Source: Bacillota bacterium (GTDB lineage: Bacteria; Bacillota; Desulfitobacteriia; Desulfitobacteriales; Desulfitobacteriaceae). Taken from it: a stretch of DNA of 9,228 nucleotides. The DNA is taken from the NCBI GenBank assembly GCA_023390635.1, contig JAEWCM010000098.1, forward strand, positions 1 to 9,228. Direction: 5' to 3'. A model generated the notes under the pieces. That model made no database searches. It saw only the letters and a program-made list of their open reading frames with translations, and was not told the origin of the DNA. Shown here piece after piece: positions 1-6,107 of this stretch. Positions within the stretch are counted from its first letter, which is position 1, and every line of letters begins with the position of its first letter. Both the position numbers and the translations under genes were made by a program.

Positions 1-669
1 CATGCGAATTCCCCGGTCCACCACCAACCCTTCTGTTTGATGGAACATGGGAGAATGGGTGGCATCGTCATCATTGCGATAAACCTTGCCCGGTGCGATA
101 ATCTTCACCGGCAATTGAGGTTTCATCTTCTCCATCGTACGAATCTGCACCGGTGAAGTCTGCGTTCTCAGCACAATATCTTCTGAGACAAAAAAGGTAT
201 CCTGCATCTCCCGAGCAGGATGATCTTTCGGAAGATTCAACGCTTCAAAATTATAGTAGTCTGTTTCAATTTCAGGCCCTTCCGCGATGGTGAAGCCCAT
301 CCCCAGAAAAATATCTTCGATTTCCTCGATAACTTTGCTGATTGGGTGAATATGCCCATGAGGCACAGGTCTGCCCGAAAGGCTGATATCAATCCGCTCT
401 GCCTCCAACTGGGCAGTCAGCTTCATCTGCTCCAGGCTGGAACTTTTCTCTTCCCACGCCTGCTCCAATCTACTTCTTACTTCGTTAATGATCTGGCCAA
501 ACTTCGGCCGCTCTTCAGGACTTAGCCCACCCATTTGCTTCATCAGCCCTGTCAGAGAACCTTTTTTTCCCAAAACCTTTACTTTCAGGTCCTGGAGTTC
601 TTCCAAAGAATTGAGCTTATGAAGATGCAATAAAGCCTCTTCTTCAATTTTTTTTACTTCTTCTTTCAT
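1..669 (-). CDS. pheS: Phenylalanyl-tRNA synthetase alpha subunit, 3' part cut by window edge
   Basis: Alpha chain of the cytoplasmic (alpha-beta)2 phenylalanyl-tRNA synthetase, which charges tRNA-Phe using ATP. The first 223 residues are visible; family members are about 340, so roughly a third is missing past the left edge. Residues 1-95 are the charged helical N-terminal region (coiled-coil arm that contacts tRNA). The catalytic core begins at about HPI (108-110), with GPEIETDYYNF (131-141), a LPKDHPAREMQDTFF stretch (146-160), RTQTSPVQIR (168-177) and the class II motif 2 region GKVYRNDDDATHSPMFHQTEG (194-214). The ATG at 669-667 is preceded by AGGAAGG at 686-680. A phenylalanine T-box lies directly upstream, which independently supports the call. 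pheT would be expected beyond the left edge. Confidence 0.97.
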   Translation of the reverse strand, partial: MKEEVKKIEEEALLHLHKLNSLEELQDLKVKVLGKKGSLTGLMKQMGGLSPEERPKFGQIINEVRSRLEQAWEEKSSSLEQMKLTAQLEAERIDISLSGRPVPHGHIHPISKVIEEIEDIFLGMGFTIAEGPEIETDYYNFEALNLPKDHPAREMQDTFFVSEDIVLRTQTSPVQIRTMEKMKPQLPVKIIAPGKVYRNDDDATHSPMFHQTEGLVVDRGIRM

Positions 670-703
670 ACTTTGACCACCTTCCTAACCGTAGTACTAA
701 TAT

Positions 704-752
704 AAAAACCGCAGGTAAAAAATAAATTCTCATCCATCAGGGACGAGAATTT
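704..752 (-). terminator. T-box terminator of pheS, with a second outer stem
   Basis: The inner hairpin has arms at 752-741 and 735-724: 12 bp with one G-U, starting AAATTCTC, loop CTGAT, then ATTTTTT. Past the T run, TACCTGCGG (717-709) can pair with CCGCGGGTA (762-754) of the T-box itself, giving a further 9 bp with one G-U. A second T run (708-704) follows. The inner terminator is certain in form; the outer one is inference from complementarity. Confidence 0.85.
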
Positions 753-960
753 CTACCCGCGGTACCACCCTAGTTTGACACAGAGTCACACTCAAAACCC
801 GTTAACGGCGGGAACCGGGCTTATCAACATCTCCATCAATAAGCCACTCCCAGGCGAAGCTCAACCTTGCTTCCAAGGTAGGCACTCTCTTGGCCGGCTT
901 TCAATCAATGACCGCACCTTCCTGAAAAGAGAGCAACCCTTTTAACCTGATCATCGCATT
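704..960 (-). promoter_or_regulatory. T-box leader of pheS, phenylalanine specifier TTC
   Basis: Riboswitch that senses uncharged tRNA-Phe and lets transcription continue into pheS. The T-box sequence AGGGTGGTACCGCGGG is at 771-756, followed by the terminator hairpin. The antiterminator would form from the T-box and the downstream TTCTCGTCCCT. In the distal stem I region a GAGAG element is at 890-885. The proposed specifier is TTC at 858-856, in the context GAGC-TTC-GCCTGGGAG. This matches the thrS leader in the same window, where ACC sits in front of GCCTTTGAG. The 5' limit of stem I is uncertain; it begins close to the stop codon of the small upstream gene. Mechanism is from established T-box knowledge; specifier and elements are read directly. 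Confidence 0.93.
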
Positions 961-963
961 TTC

Positions 964-1056
964 TTATTCGCCTATCGCATAAGCACGATAAAGAAGATAG
1001 GCATCAGGCGAACCTGTCGCCTCAAATATTTTCCATAACCATTCTGCAGGTGACAT
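964..1056 (-). CDS. YqzL-like small protein (30 aa)
   Basis: A 30-residue reading frame, MSPAEWLWKIFEATG followed by SPDAYLLYRAYAIGE. It matches the pattern of the YqzL-like family of Firmicutes (W-K-x-F-x-x-T-G-x-x-x-x-Y-L-L, as I recall it for Bacillus YqzL, which sits between era and recO). The ATG at 1056-1054 has a good ribosome site, AAAGGTGGG, about 7 bases upstream. The function of the family is unknown to me. It lies about 45 bases behind a clear promoter and ahead of the pheS T-box, so it should be transcribed whatever the state of the T-box. It is shorter than the Bacillus protein (about 47 aa) because it lacks an acidic tail. It has two Trp but only one Phe, so it is not a phenylalanine leader peptide. 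Family assignment is from memory of the motif. Confidence 0.75.
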   Translation of the reverse strand: MSPAEWLWKIFEATGSPDAYLLYRAYAIGE

Positions 1057-1105
1057 TTTACGCCCACCTTTCAGTCCGGACTTCCATGCAATCTTTCTTA
1101 GGCAA

Positions 1106-1135
1106 ATTATAGCACAAGGCTTTTATGCATTTCAA
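1106..1135 (-). promoter_or_regulatory. Sigma-A-type promoter for the YqzL-like gene and pheS
   Basis: -35 TTGAAA at 1135-1130, 18-base spacer, -10 TATAAT at 1111-1106 with an extended TG-n just ahead (TGCTATAAT). Transcription would start near 1099, giving a leader of about 430 bases before pheS that includes the small gene and the T-box. It begins 19 bases past the stop of the methyltransferase gene. Confidence 0.8.
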
Positions 1136-1154
1136 GGCAAAGGGCAACCTGTGT

Positions 1155-1979
1155 TTATCCTTTTTTATCCATTCTTCTTGCACCCTCAAATAGGATAATC
1201 CCCGCTGCCATAGCCACGTTTAAAGATTCCACCTGATTTTGCATTGGAATACTGATTTTATGACTAATCTTTTGCCTGAATAAGGGACTGGGACCGTTTC
1301 CCTCATTCCCTACCACCAAAGCCAGAGGTCTTTGACAGTGATCATCCTCCATTTTGTAGAGAGACTGGCCACCTGCATCCGCCATAATCAGCTCCACCCC
1401 AGCAGCAGCACATTGCCGGATAATATTCATCGGTTCCTGTTCCATCAGCACCTTTAACGAAAACAGACTGCCCATTGTCGACCGAAGTACCTTGGGATTG
1501 TAGAGATCCACCGTTCCCCGGGTCAAGAGAATTCTGGTTACCCCTGCTGCCAAGGCTGTGCGCAGTAAGGTTCCTAAGTTGCCTGGGTCCTGCACCCCAT
1601 CAATGATCAACCAAGAATAGAGATTTTTTGAAGCAGGCTCCCCATCCAAAAAGAAGTCCTCCCATGCTGTAGGAGGGTAATCCAGAACTGCCACCACACC
1701 TTGAGGGCCTTCTGTCATACTCAACTTATCCATCACCCGCTCATCCACTTCAGTAAGAGAAAGAAGCCGCTCATTTAGGAGGGCCAGAAGCTTTCTTCCT
1801 CCTGCATTACTTATCCGCTCCGGACAAACAAAAATCTTGGCAATGGAAGCCTGGCGCAAGACAGCTTCTTCTACGAAACGCCTGCCTTCAATGACATATT
1901 GTTTCCTTCGCTCTCTTGTCTTCCTCTGTTGTAATGCAACCACTTGTTTTATCAGCTCATTATGTACGGATGTAATCAT
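1155..1979 (-). CDS. SpoU/TrmH-family RNA 2'-O-methyltransferase (YsgA-like)
   Basis: SPOUT-class methyltransferase that moves a methyl group from S-adenosylmethionine to RNA; the exact target is not readable from sequence. It has 274 residues from the chosen start. An N-terminal SpoU substrate-binding domain (about 20-100, with the YVIEGRRFVEEA stretch) is followed by the knotted catalytic domain. Motif 1 is DPGNLGTLLRTA (131-142, Asn134 and Arg140), motif 2 is VVGNEGNGPS (222-231, Glu226) and motif 3 is IPMQNQVESLNVAMAAG (244-260, Ser252-Leu253-Asn254). The ATG at 1979-1977 was chosen because GAGGTGG lies just upstream; an in-frame TTG at 1991 has no such site. The position between rplT and pheS recalls Bacillus, where ysgA precedes pheST, so a 23S rRNA target is likely. 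I see no promoter in the 57 bases after the rplT stop, so it may rely on read-through. Confidence 0.92.
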   Translation of the reverse strand: MITSVHNELIKQVVALQQRKTRERRKQYVIEGRRFVEEAVLRQASIAKIFVCPERISNAGGRKLLALLNERLLSLTEVDERVMDKLSMTEGPQGVVAVLDYPPTAWEDFFLDGEPASKNLYSWLIIDGVQDPGNLGTLLRTALAAGVTRILLTRGTVDLYNPKVLRSTMGSLFSLKVLMEQEPMNIIRQCAAAGVELIMADAGGQSLYKMEDDHCQRPLALVVGNEGNGPSPLFRQKISHKISIPMQNQVESLNVAMAAGIILFEGARRMDKKG

Positions 1980-2006
1980 GCGCCACCTCAACCCATATCC
2001 TTTGTC

Positions 2007-2033
2007 AAAAAGGAGGTGCTAAAAGCACCTCCT
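2007..2033 (-). terminator. Rho-independent terminator after rplT
   Basis: Near-perfect hairpin AGGAGGTGCT-TTT-AGCACCTCCT (2033-2011, 10 bp) followed by a T run (2011-2007). It starts 3 bases past the rplT stop codon and closes the infC-rpmI-rplT operon. The 5' arm contains a Shine-Dalgarno-like GGAGGTG that would be hidden in the stem. Confidence 0.93.
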
Positions 2034-2036
2034 CTC

Positions 2037-2399
2037 TTATTTCGCAGTCAACTGACCTTTAGCCACATTTACCAATTCAGCAAAGGCTGCCGGATTGCTG
2101 ATTGCCAGTTCAGCCAATACCTTACGGTTCATATCAACATTGGCCTTTTTCAAACCGTTCATAAAGCGGCTATAGGATAAGCCGTTTATACGGGCAGCGG
2201 CATTAATACGGGAAATCCACAGCTTGCGGAAATCACCTTTTTTATCTTTACGATGAACATAAGCATAAGACAGTGATTTGAGCACTTGCTCATTGGCAGG
2301 TCTAAACAGTTTGCTTTTTGCTCCCCGATAGCCTTTAGCCAGCTTTAATATTTTCTTATGTCTTTTATGTCTCGTCATCCCTCTTTTTACGCGGGCCAT
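2037..2399 (-). CDS. rplT: 50S ribosomal protein L20
   Basis: Early-assembly protein of the large subunit that binds 23S rRNA. It is 120 residues, the usual length, starting MARVKRG with a very basic arm (MTRHKRHKKILKLAKGYRG) and the typical RKLWISRINAAAR segment (58-70). The ATG is preceded by AAGGAGG with a slightly long spacer of about 9 bases. It is the last gene of the infC-rpmI-rplT operon, 37 bases after rpmI. In Bacillus, L20 represses this operon by acting on the infC leader; a leader of that type is present here (3350-3221), so the same feedback is expected. Confidence 0.98.
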   Translation of the reverse strand: MARVKRGMTRHKRHKKILKLAKGYRGAKSKLFRPANEQVLKSLSYAYVHRKDKKGDFRKLWISRINAAARINGLSYSRFMNGLKKANVDMNRKVLAELAISNPAAFAELVNVAKGQLTAK

Positions 2400-2436
2400 T
2401 ACGAAGACCTCCTTATTCCATTCTTTTTATTTTGTT

Positions 2437-2634
2437 TTACATATAAGCGATTAAGCGGGCAACACGTTTAGCATCAGTGCTGTGCATCACAGCAGACTTG
2501 CGCAGATTCCGTTTCCGCTTCGGAGATTTCTTCTCTAAAATATGGCTTGTATAAGCATGATAACGGACAATCTTACCGGTTCCTGTTTTCTTAAAACGCT
2601 TTGCGGCGCCACGGTGTGTTTTCATTTTCGGCAT
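2437..2634 (-). CDS. rpmI: 50S ribosomal protein L35
   Basis: Small basic protein of the large subunit, 65 residues, the usual length. It starts MPKMKTHRGAAKRFK, with KTGTGKIVRYHAYTSH in the middle and KSPKRKRNLRK before the C-terminus. The ATG at 2634-2632 has GAGGGGG upstream. It lies 34 bases behind infC and 37 before rplT with no promoter or terminator in either gap, so it is the middle gene of the operon. Confidence 0.98.
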   Translation of the reverse strand: MPKMKTHRGAAKRFKKTGTGKIVRYHAYTSHILEKKSPKRKRNLRKSAVMHSTDAKRVARLIAYM

Positions 2635-2668
2635 GTGGGTAATCCCCCTCTCATTTAGTCATATTACT

Positions 2669-3187
2669 TCAGTCATGTTTTATTGGAGCCAAAATCATAA
2701 TCATATTACGCCCTTCTAACTTTGGTTCTCGCTCCATATTGGCCTCACCTTTAACAAATTCAGCCAAGCGTAGGCACAATTCCTTTCCCTGCTCCGGATG
2801 TGTAATCTCCCGGCCGCGGAACATAATCGTCACCTTCACCTTATCGCCATCAGCTAAGAAGCGCTGGGCATTGCGTGATTTCGTCAGAAAATCATTATCT
2901 TCAATATTAGGTCGAAGCTTTACTTCTTTAATATCAATGCTTTTTTGTCTTTTACGGGCTTCTTTATCCTTTTTAGCCTGCTCATACTTATACTTCCCAT
3001 AATCCATGAGCTTGCAAACAGGCGGCTTTGCCATAGGAGCAATTTCCACCAAGTCTAAAGATTTTTCCGCAGCCAAACGCTGAGCATCACGCACTTGCAT
3101 AATTCCCAATTGCTCGCCTTCTTCACCCACCAAGCGAACCTCTCGGGCCCGGATTTCATCGTTAATCCGTAAATCCTTGCTAATAAT
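2669..3187 (-). CDS. infC: Translation initiation factor IF-3, AUU start
   Basis: Binds the 30S subunit, keeps the subunits apart and checks the start codon-initiator tRNA pairing. From the chosen start it is 172 residues: N-terminal domain 1-75 (ISKDLRINDEIRAREVRL then the KPPVCKLMDYGKYKYEQ stretch), a lysine/arginine-rich linker, and the C-terminal domain (KEVKLRP, KVKVTIMFRGREITHPEQG, MEREPKLEGRNMIMILAP). The start is set at ATT 3187-3185: GGAGG at 3198-3194 is 6 bases ahead, and the next residues ISKD match the known IF3 N-terminus. The in-frame ATG at 3214 has no ribosome site and would place the Shine-Dalgarno inside the gene. A rare AUU start is a known conserved trait of infC, through which IF3 limits its own synthesis. 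First gene of infC-rpmI-rplT. Confidence 0.95.
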   Translation of the reverse strand: MISKDLRINDEIRAREVRLVGEEGEQLGIMQVRDAQRLAAEKSLDLVEIAPMAKPPVCKLMDYGKYKYEQAKKDKEARKRQKSIDIKEVKLRPNIEDNDFLTKSRNAQRFLADGDKVKVTIMFRGREITHPEQGKELCLRLAEFVKGEANMEREPKLEGRNMIMILAPIKHD

Positions 3188-3220
3188 AAACCACCTCCAT
3201 AATGTAGTCGGCATTATAAA

Positions 3221-3253
3221 TAAAAATAAAACGGGTGAACATAATCCACCCGT
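3221..3253 (-). terminator. Attenuator terminator in the infC leader
   Basis: Hairpin with arms ACGGGTGGA (3253-3245) and TTCACCCGT (3239-3231), 9 bp with one G-U, followed by TTTATTTTTATTT. It lies between the infC promoter and the infC ribosome site, so it must act as a conditional terminator. Confidence 0.88.
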
Positions 3254-3350
3254 CTTCTAAACCCAACATGAGTTATACTCATCAACTCTGGATTCTAAGA
3301 TACCTCATCGACTTTGCCATGAGGTGAGAAGCGGATGGCTTCTACTTGAC
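3221..3350 (-). promoter_or_regulatory. infC operon leader, probable L20-responsive attenuator
   Basis: About 160 bases separate the predicted transcription start (near 3350) from the infC start. They fold into three hairpins ahead of the terminator: AGAAGC-CATCC-GCTTCT (3343-3327), ACCTCAT...ATGAGGT (3325-3302), and a compound one whose tip is ATGAGT-ATA-ACTCAT (about 3283-3269). CCATCCG in and beside the first loop (3338-3332) can pair over 7 bp, one of them G-U, with CGGGTGG (3252-3246), the 5' arm of the terminator. That gives a plausible antiterminator. Firmicute infC operons are known to be controlled by L20 through a leader terminator. The match to that RNA family is by position and architecture, not by a covariance search. 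Confidence 0.75.
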
Positions 3351-3356
3351 TTAAAT

Positions 3357-3385
3357 AGTATAGCTAATGTCTTTACCTCTGTCAA
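3357..3385 (-). promoter_or_regulatory. Promoter of infC-rpmI-rplT
   Basis: -35 TTGACA at 3385-3380, exact 17-base spacer, -10 TATACT at 3362-3357. This is the best promoter in the window by consensus, as expected for a ribosomal protein operon. The start of transcription would be near 3350. Confidence 0.88.
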
Positions 3386-3434
3386 GGCCTTCAAGAGCAG
3401 GCTTTCCAAATTAAATTAAAGCAAAATAACCCTC

Positions 3435-4025
3435 TCAGCCGTCATAATGCCTTATTCGAAAGTCAGTACCGATTGTTCCGGCAATTTCAGCACATCTGGC
3501 AATCTCTTCCTCAGAGATAGTATCCACCACACTTAAAATAACCTCAGGAATAACCTGAACACATTCAGCAGCAAAATTAAGCATAGCATCATAAGCCTTC
3601 TCACCGTAAGCAGATTGGCATATCGCCTGATAAGTCTGAGCATCAGCAGCATTTAAGCTGATTGACACCGCATCAATCAAGCCCGTGAGATCTGGGGCAA
3701 TGTTCCTGCCCCAGATCAAGTCAGCTTGCCCATTGGTATTGATCCTGATTTTTCGTTCTGGATCCTTTTCCTTCAAATATTTGGCAATGGTTATGATTTC
3801 CGGCAACCTCAATATGGGCTCACCATACCCGCAAAAAACGACTGCGTTAAAAGGTTCTTTACAATTCTCTATGGACTGGATCACCTCTGCTGCTGTCGGT
3901 TCTTTTTCCAACCATAAGTCATAACCCAACCCATTAGCATGATCCCTGATACAAAAGCTGCACCGGTTAGGACAACGATTGGTCAGATTAATATATAAAT
4001 TGTTTCCTAACATATAGGTTATCAT
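3435..4025 (-). CDS. Radical SAM protein, TatD-associated type
   Basis: Small radical SAM enzyme of 196 residues. The cluster motif C18-x3-C22-x2-C25 (TNRCPNRCSFC) binds the 4Fe-4S centre that splits S-adenosylmethionine; the GGEP-type motif is GYGEP (66-70); later strands are RINTNG (94-99) and VSISLNA (120-126). Length and the CSFCIRDHANGLGYDLWLE stretch fit the short radical SAM family often encoded beside or fused to a TatD-type DNase. No TatD gene is visible here, and the substrate is unknown. The ATG at 4025 has AAGGGA upstream with a suitable gap. It lies 58 bases behind thrS with no terminator in between, so it probably shares the thrS transcript. The radical SAM fold is certain; the subfamily is from memory. 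Confidence 0.85.
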   Translation of the reverse strand: MITYMLGNNLYINLTNRCPNRCSFCIRDHANGLGYDLWLEKEPTAAEVIQSIENCKEPFNAVVFCGYGEPILRLPEIITIAKYLKEKDPERKIRINTNGQADLIWGRNIAPDLTGLIDAVSISLNAADAQTYQAICQSAYGEKAYDAMLNFAAECVQVIPEVILSVVDTISEEEIARCAEIAGTIGTDFRIRHYDG

Positions 4026-4083
4026 ATTTTATCCCTTATCCCTGTCTTTTATTGATCTTTTACCCTTCTTGGTCCTGGCTCTT

Positions 4084-6018
4084 TTAGGCTTCAGCCTTAT
4101 CGGAAACATTTCTCTTTTTGTGCTCAACTTCATCCTGAAGAAGAGTAATGAATTCCGGCAGAGACATTTTTTCTCCACTGCTTTGTTCACCATAGCGACG
4201 CACTGCCACAGAATTTTCTTCCGCTTCCTGATCACCCACCACTAAAGCAAAGGGAATCTTTGCTGTCTGAGCTTCCCTGATCTTATAGCTGATCTTCTCT
4301 CTTCTGTCATCAATCTCTGCTCTCAGATCCAAAGCTTTCAATTGATCAACAATCTTTTGGGCATATTCCTGATGGCGCTCACTGATAGGCAAGATCCTTA
4401 TTTGAACCGGTGCCAGCCAGGCAGGAAAAGCCCCTGCATACTGCTCAGTCAGCAAGGCAATAAAACGCTCAACGCTGCCATAGACGACCCGATGCAGCAT
4501 GACAGGCCGGTGTTTTTGTCCGTCTTCTCCAATATAAGTAAGATCGAATTTCTCCGGCATCTGAAAATCAAGCTGGATTGTTCCGCACTGCCAGGTTCTG
4601 CCCAGACAGTCGCGGAGATGGAAATCAATCTTCGGCCCATAAAATGCACCGTCTCCGGGATTAATCTTGTAATCCATTCCCCGCTCTTTCAAAACTTCTT
4701 CCAAGGCATTCGTTGCCGTTTCCCATACTTCATCCGCACCCATTGAATCTTCAGGCCGGGTCGACAGTTCCACATGGTAGTCAAAACCGAAAATTTTATA
4801 AAAATAATCAATCAGCTCAATGACCCCGTTTACTTCCTCTTTAATCTGGGATGGTAGCATAAAAATATGGGCATCATCCTGGGTAAAGTTGCGCACACGG
4901 AGCAGACCATGCAAAGCCCCGGAAATTTCATGCCGATGCACCAGCCCCAACTCACCCATGCGAATCGGCAAGTCCCGATAGCTCCGCAATTTGCTTTTAT
5001 AAACAATCATCCCTCCCGGACAATTCATAGGCTTCACAGCAAAATCCTGATCATCGATTTTCGTGAAATACATATTATCATGATAGTGATCCCAGTGACC
5101 AGACTGTTCCCATAGGGCCTGATTAAGAATGATCGGGGTTTTTATTTCCTGATATCCCCGTTTATAATGCTCCTTGCGCCAGAAATCCTCCAGAATATTG
5201 CGGAGAATCATGCCTTTAGGATGAAAGAACGGAAATCCAGGACCTTCTTCATGCAGGCTAAACAAATCCAGTTCTTGCCCTAACTTACGGTGATCGCGGC
5301 GTTTGGCTTCCTCCAGGACAAAGAGATAATGTTCGAGATCCGTCGCCTTAAAGAAAGCCGTGCCATAGATTCTTTGCAGCATTTTATTCTTTTCATTGCC
5401 ACGCCAGTACGCCCCTGCCAAACTCAACAGTTTAAAAGCCTTAATGGCTCCGGTAGAGGGAACATGGGGGCCAGCACAGAGATCAATAAAATCCCCCTGT
5501 GTATAAGTGGAAATTGCCGCATCTTCCGGCAAGTCATGAATAAGCTCTACCTTATAAACTTCTCCCCGCTTGGTGAAAAAGTCCAAAGCTTCCTCTCTGG
5601 GCAATTCTTTGCGAATATAAGGATTGTTCTCCTTGGCCAGCCGTTGCATCTCCTGCTCGATTTTCACTAAATCTTCCGGGGTAAATACATGCTCCGAGTC
5701 AAAATCATAATAAAAGCCAGTGGCGATTGCAGGTCCGATTCCCAGCTTAGTTCCCGGATATAATTTTTGTACAGCCTGAGCCATCAAATGGGAGGCCGAG
5801 TGGCGCAAAACGTCCAAGGCATCTTCCTGATCCATGGTAATGAGTTCCACTTCTCCATCATGACTAAGCTCAAAGCTGAGATCCTTGGTCTCTCCATCTA
5901 CTTTTCCCGCCACCGCAGCTTTGGCGAGTCCACGGGAAATTGAGGCAGCCAATTGTCCCAAAGTTGTCCCGTTCTCAACCTCCCTTATCGAGCCGTCTTT
6001 TAATGTCACCTTCACCAA
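4084..6018 (-). CDS. thrS: Threonyl-tRNA synthetase, probable TTG start
   Basis: Class II cytoplasmic synthetase that charges tRNA-Thr and edits mischarged Ser. It has 644 residues from the chosen start, normal for the family. Order: TGS domain (1-62), editing domain with H73-x3-H77 (RHSASHLM) and C181-AGP-H185, catalytic core with zinc ligands C333 (MNCPGG), H384 (DDAH) and H509 (MLHR), motif 2 HRHEISGALHGLLRVRNFTQ with Arg362, and the anticodon-binding domain from about 535. The zinc and editing residues correspond to the known set in E. coli ThrRS. The start is set at TTG 6018-6016: GGAGTG (6030-6025) is 6 bases ahead and the product begins MVKVTLKDG. GTG at 6015 is the alternative; a TTG at 6036 lies before the ribosome site. 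Controlled by the threonine T-box upstream. Confidence 0.96.
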   Translation of the reverse strand: MVKVTLKDGSIREVENGTTLGQLAASISRGLAKAAVAGKVDGETKDLSFELSHDGEVELITMDQEDALDVLRHSASHLMAQAVQKLYPGTKLGIGPAIATGFYYDFDSEHVFTPEDLVKIEQEMQRLAKENNPYIRKELPREEALDFFTKRGEVYKVELIHDLPEDAAISTYTQGDFIDLCAGPHVPSTGAIKAFKLLSLAGAYWRGNEKNKMLQRIYGTAFFKATDLEHYLFVLEEAKRRDHRKLGQELDLFSLHEEGPGFPFFHPKGMILRNILEDFWRKEHYKRGYQEIKTPIILNQALWEQSGHWDHYHDNMYFTKIDDQDFAVKPMNCPGGMIVYKSKLRSYRDLPIRMGELGLVHRHEISGALHGLLRVRNFTQDDAHIFMLPSQIKEEVNGVIELIDYFYKIFGFDYHVELSTRPEDSMGADEVWETATNALEEVLKERGMDYKINPGDGAFYGPKIDFHLRDCLGRTWQCGTIQLDFQMPEKFDLTYIGEDGQKHRPVMLHRVVYGSVERFIALLTEQYAGAFPAWLAPVQIRILPISERHQEYAQKIVDQLKALDLRAEIDDRREKISYKIREAQTAKIPFALVVGDQEAEENSVAVRRYGEQSSGEKMSLPEFITLLQDEVEHKKRNVSDKAEA

Positions 6019-6074
6019 ATTAATCACTCCATTCAAATTAAAAGTTCATTCGCAATAACCTATAGCATAAATAC

Positions 6075-6107
6075 AAAAAACTCTCGTCCGCAAAGGGACG
6101 AGAGTTT
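6075..6107 (-). terminator. T-box terminator of thrS
   Basis: Perfect 12-bp hairpin, arms AAACTCTCGTCC (6107-6096) and GGACGAGAGTTT (6089-6078), 6-base loop, then a T run to 6075. The 5' arm includes the CTCGTCCC segment that would pair with the T-box in the antiterminator. Confidence 0.95.

Noticed and set aside
220..525. 101-codon plus-strand frame
   Set aside because: Lies wholly inside pheS on the other strand, has no ribosome site and no recognisable protein character; a shadow frame.
964..1056. Small frame as a phenylalanine leader-peptide attenuator
   Set aside because: It has one Phe codon in 30, a T-box already performs the sensing, and the residues fit a known small-protein family.
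1985..2009. TTGACA next to the rplT terminator as a promoter for the methyltransferase
   Set aside because: No -10-like hexamer at 16-18 bases; the matching position is TGGCGC at the gene start.
3188..3214. ATG start for infC at 3214
   Set aside because: No ribosome site in front of it, the strong GGAGG lies inside this stretch, and the nine extra residues do not fit IF3.
4029..4235. 68-codon minus-strand frame over the thrS 3' end
   Set aside because: Overlaps the conserved thrS coding end in another frame; its Lys/Arg-rich tail comes from AT-rich intergenic sequence.
4342..4746. 134-codon plus-strand frame
   Set aside because: Antisense to the catalytic and anticodon-binding region of thrS; no ribosome site and no family resemblance.
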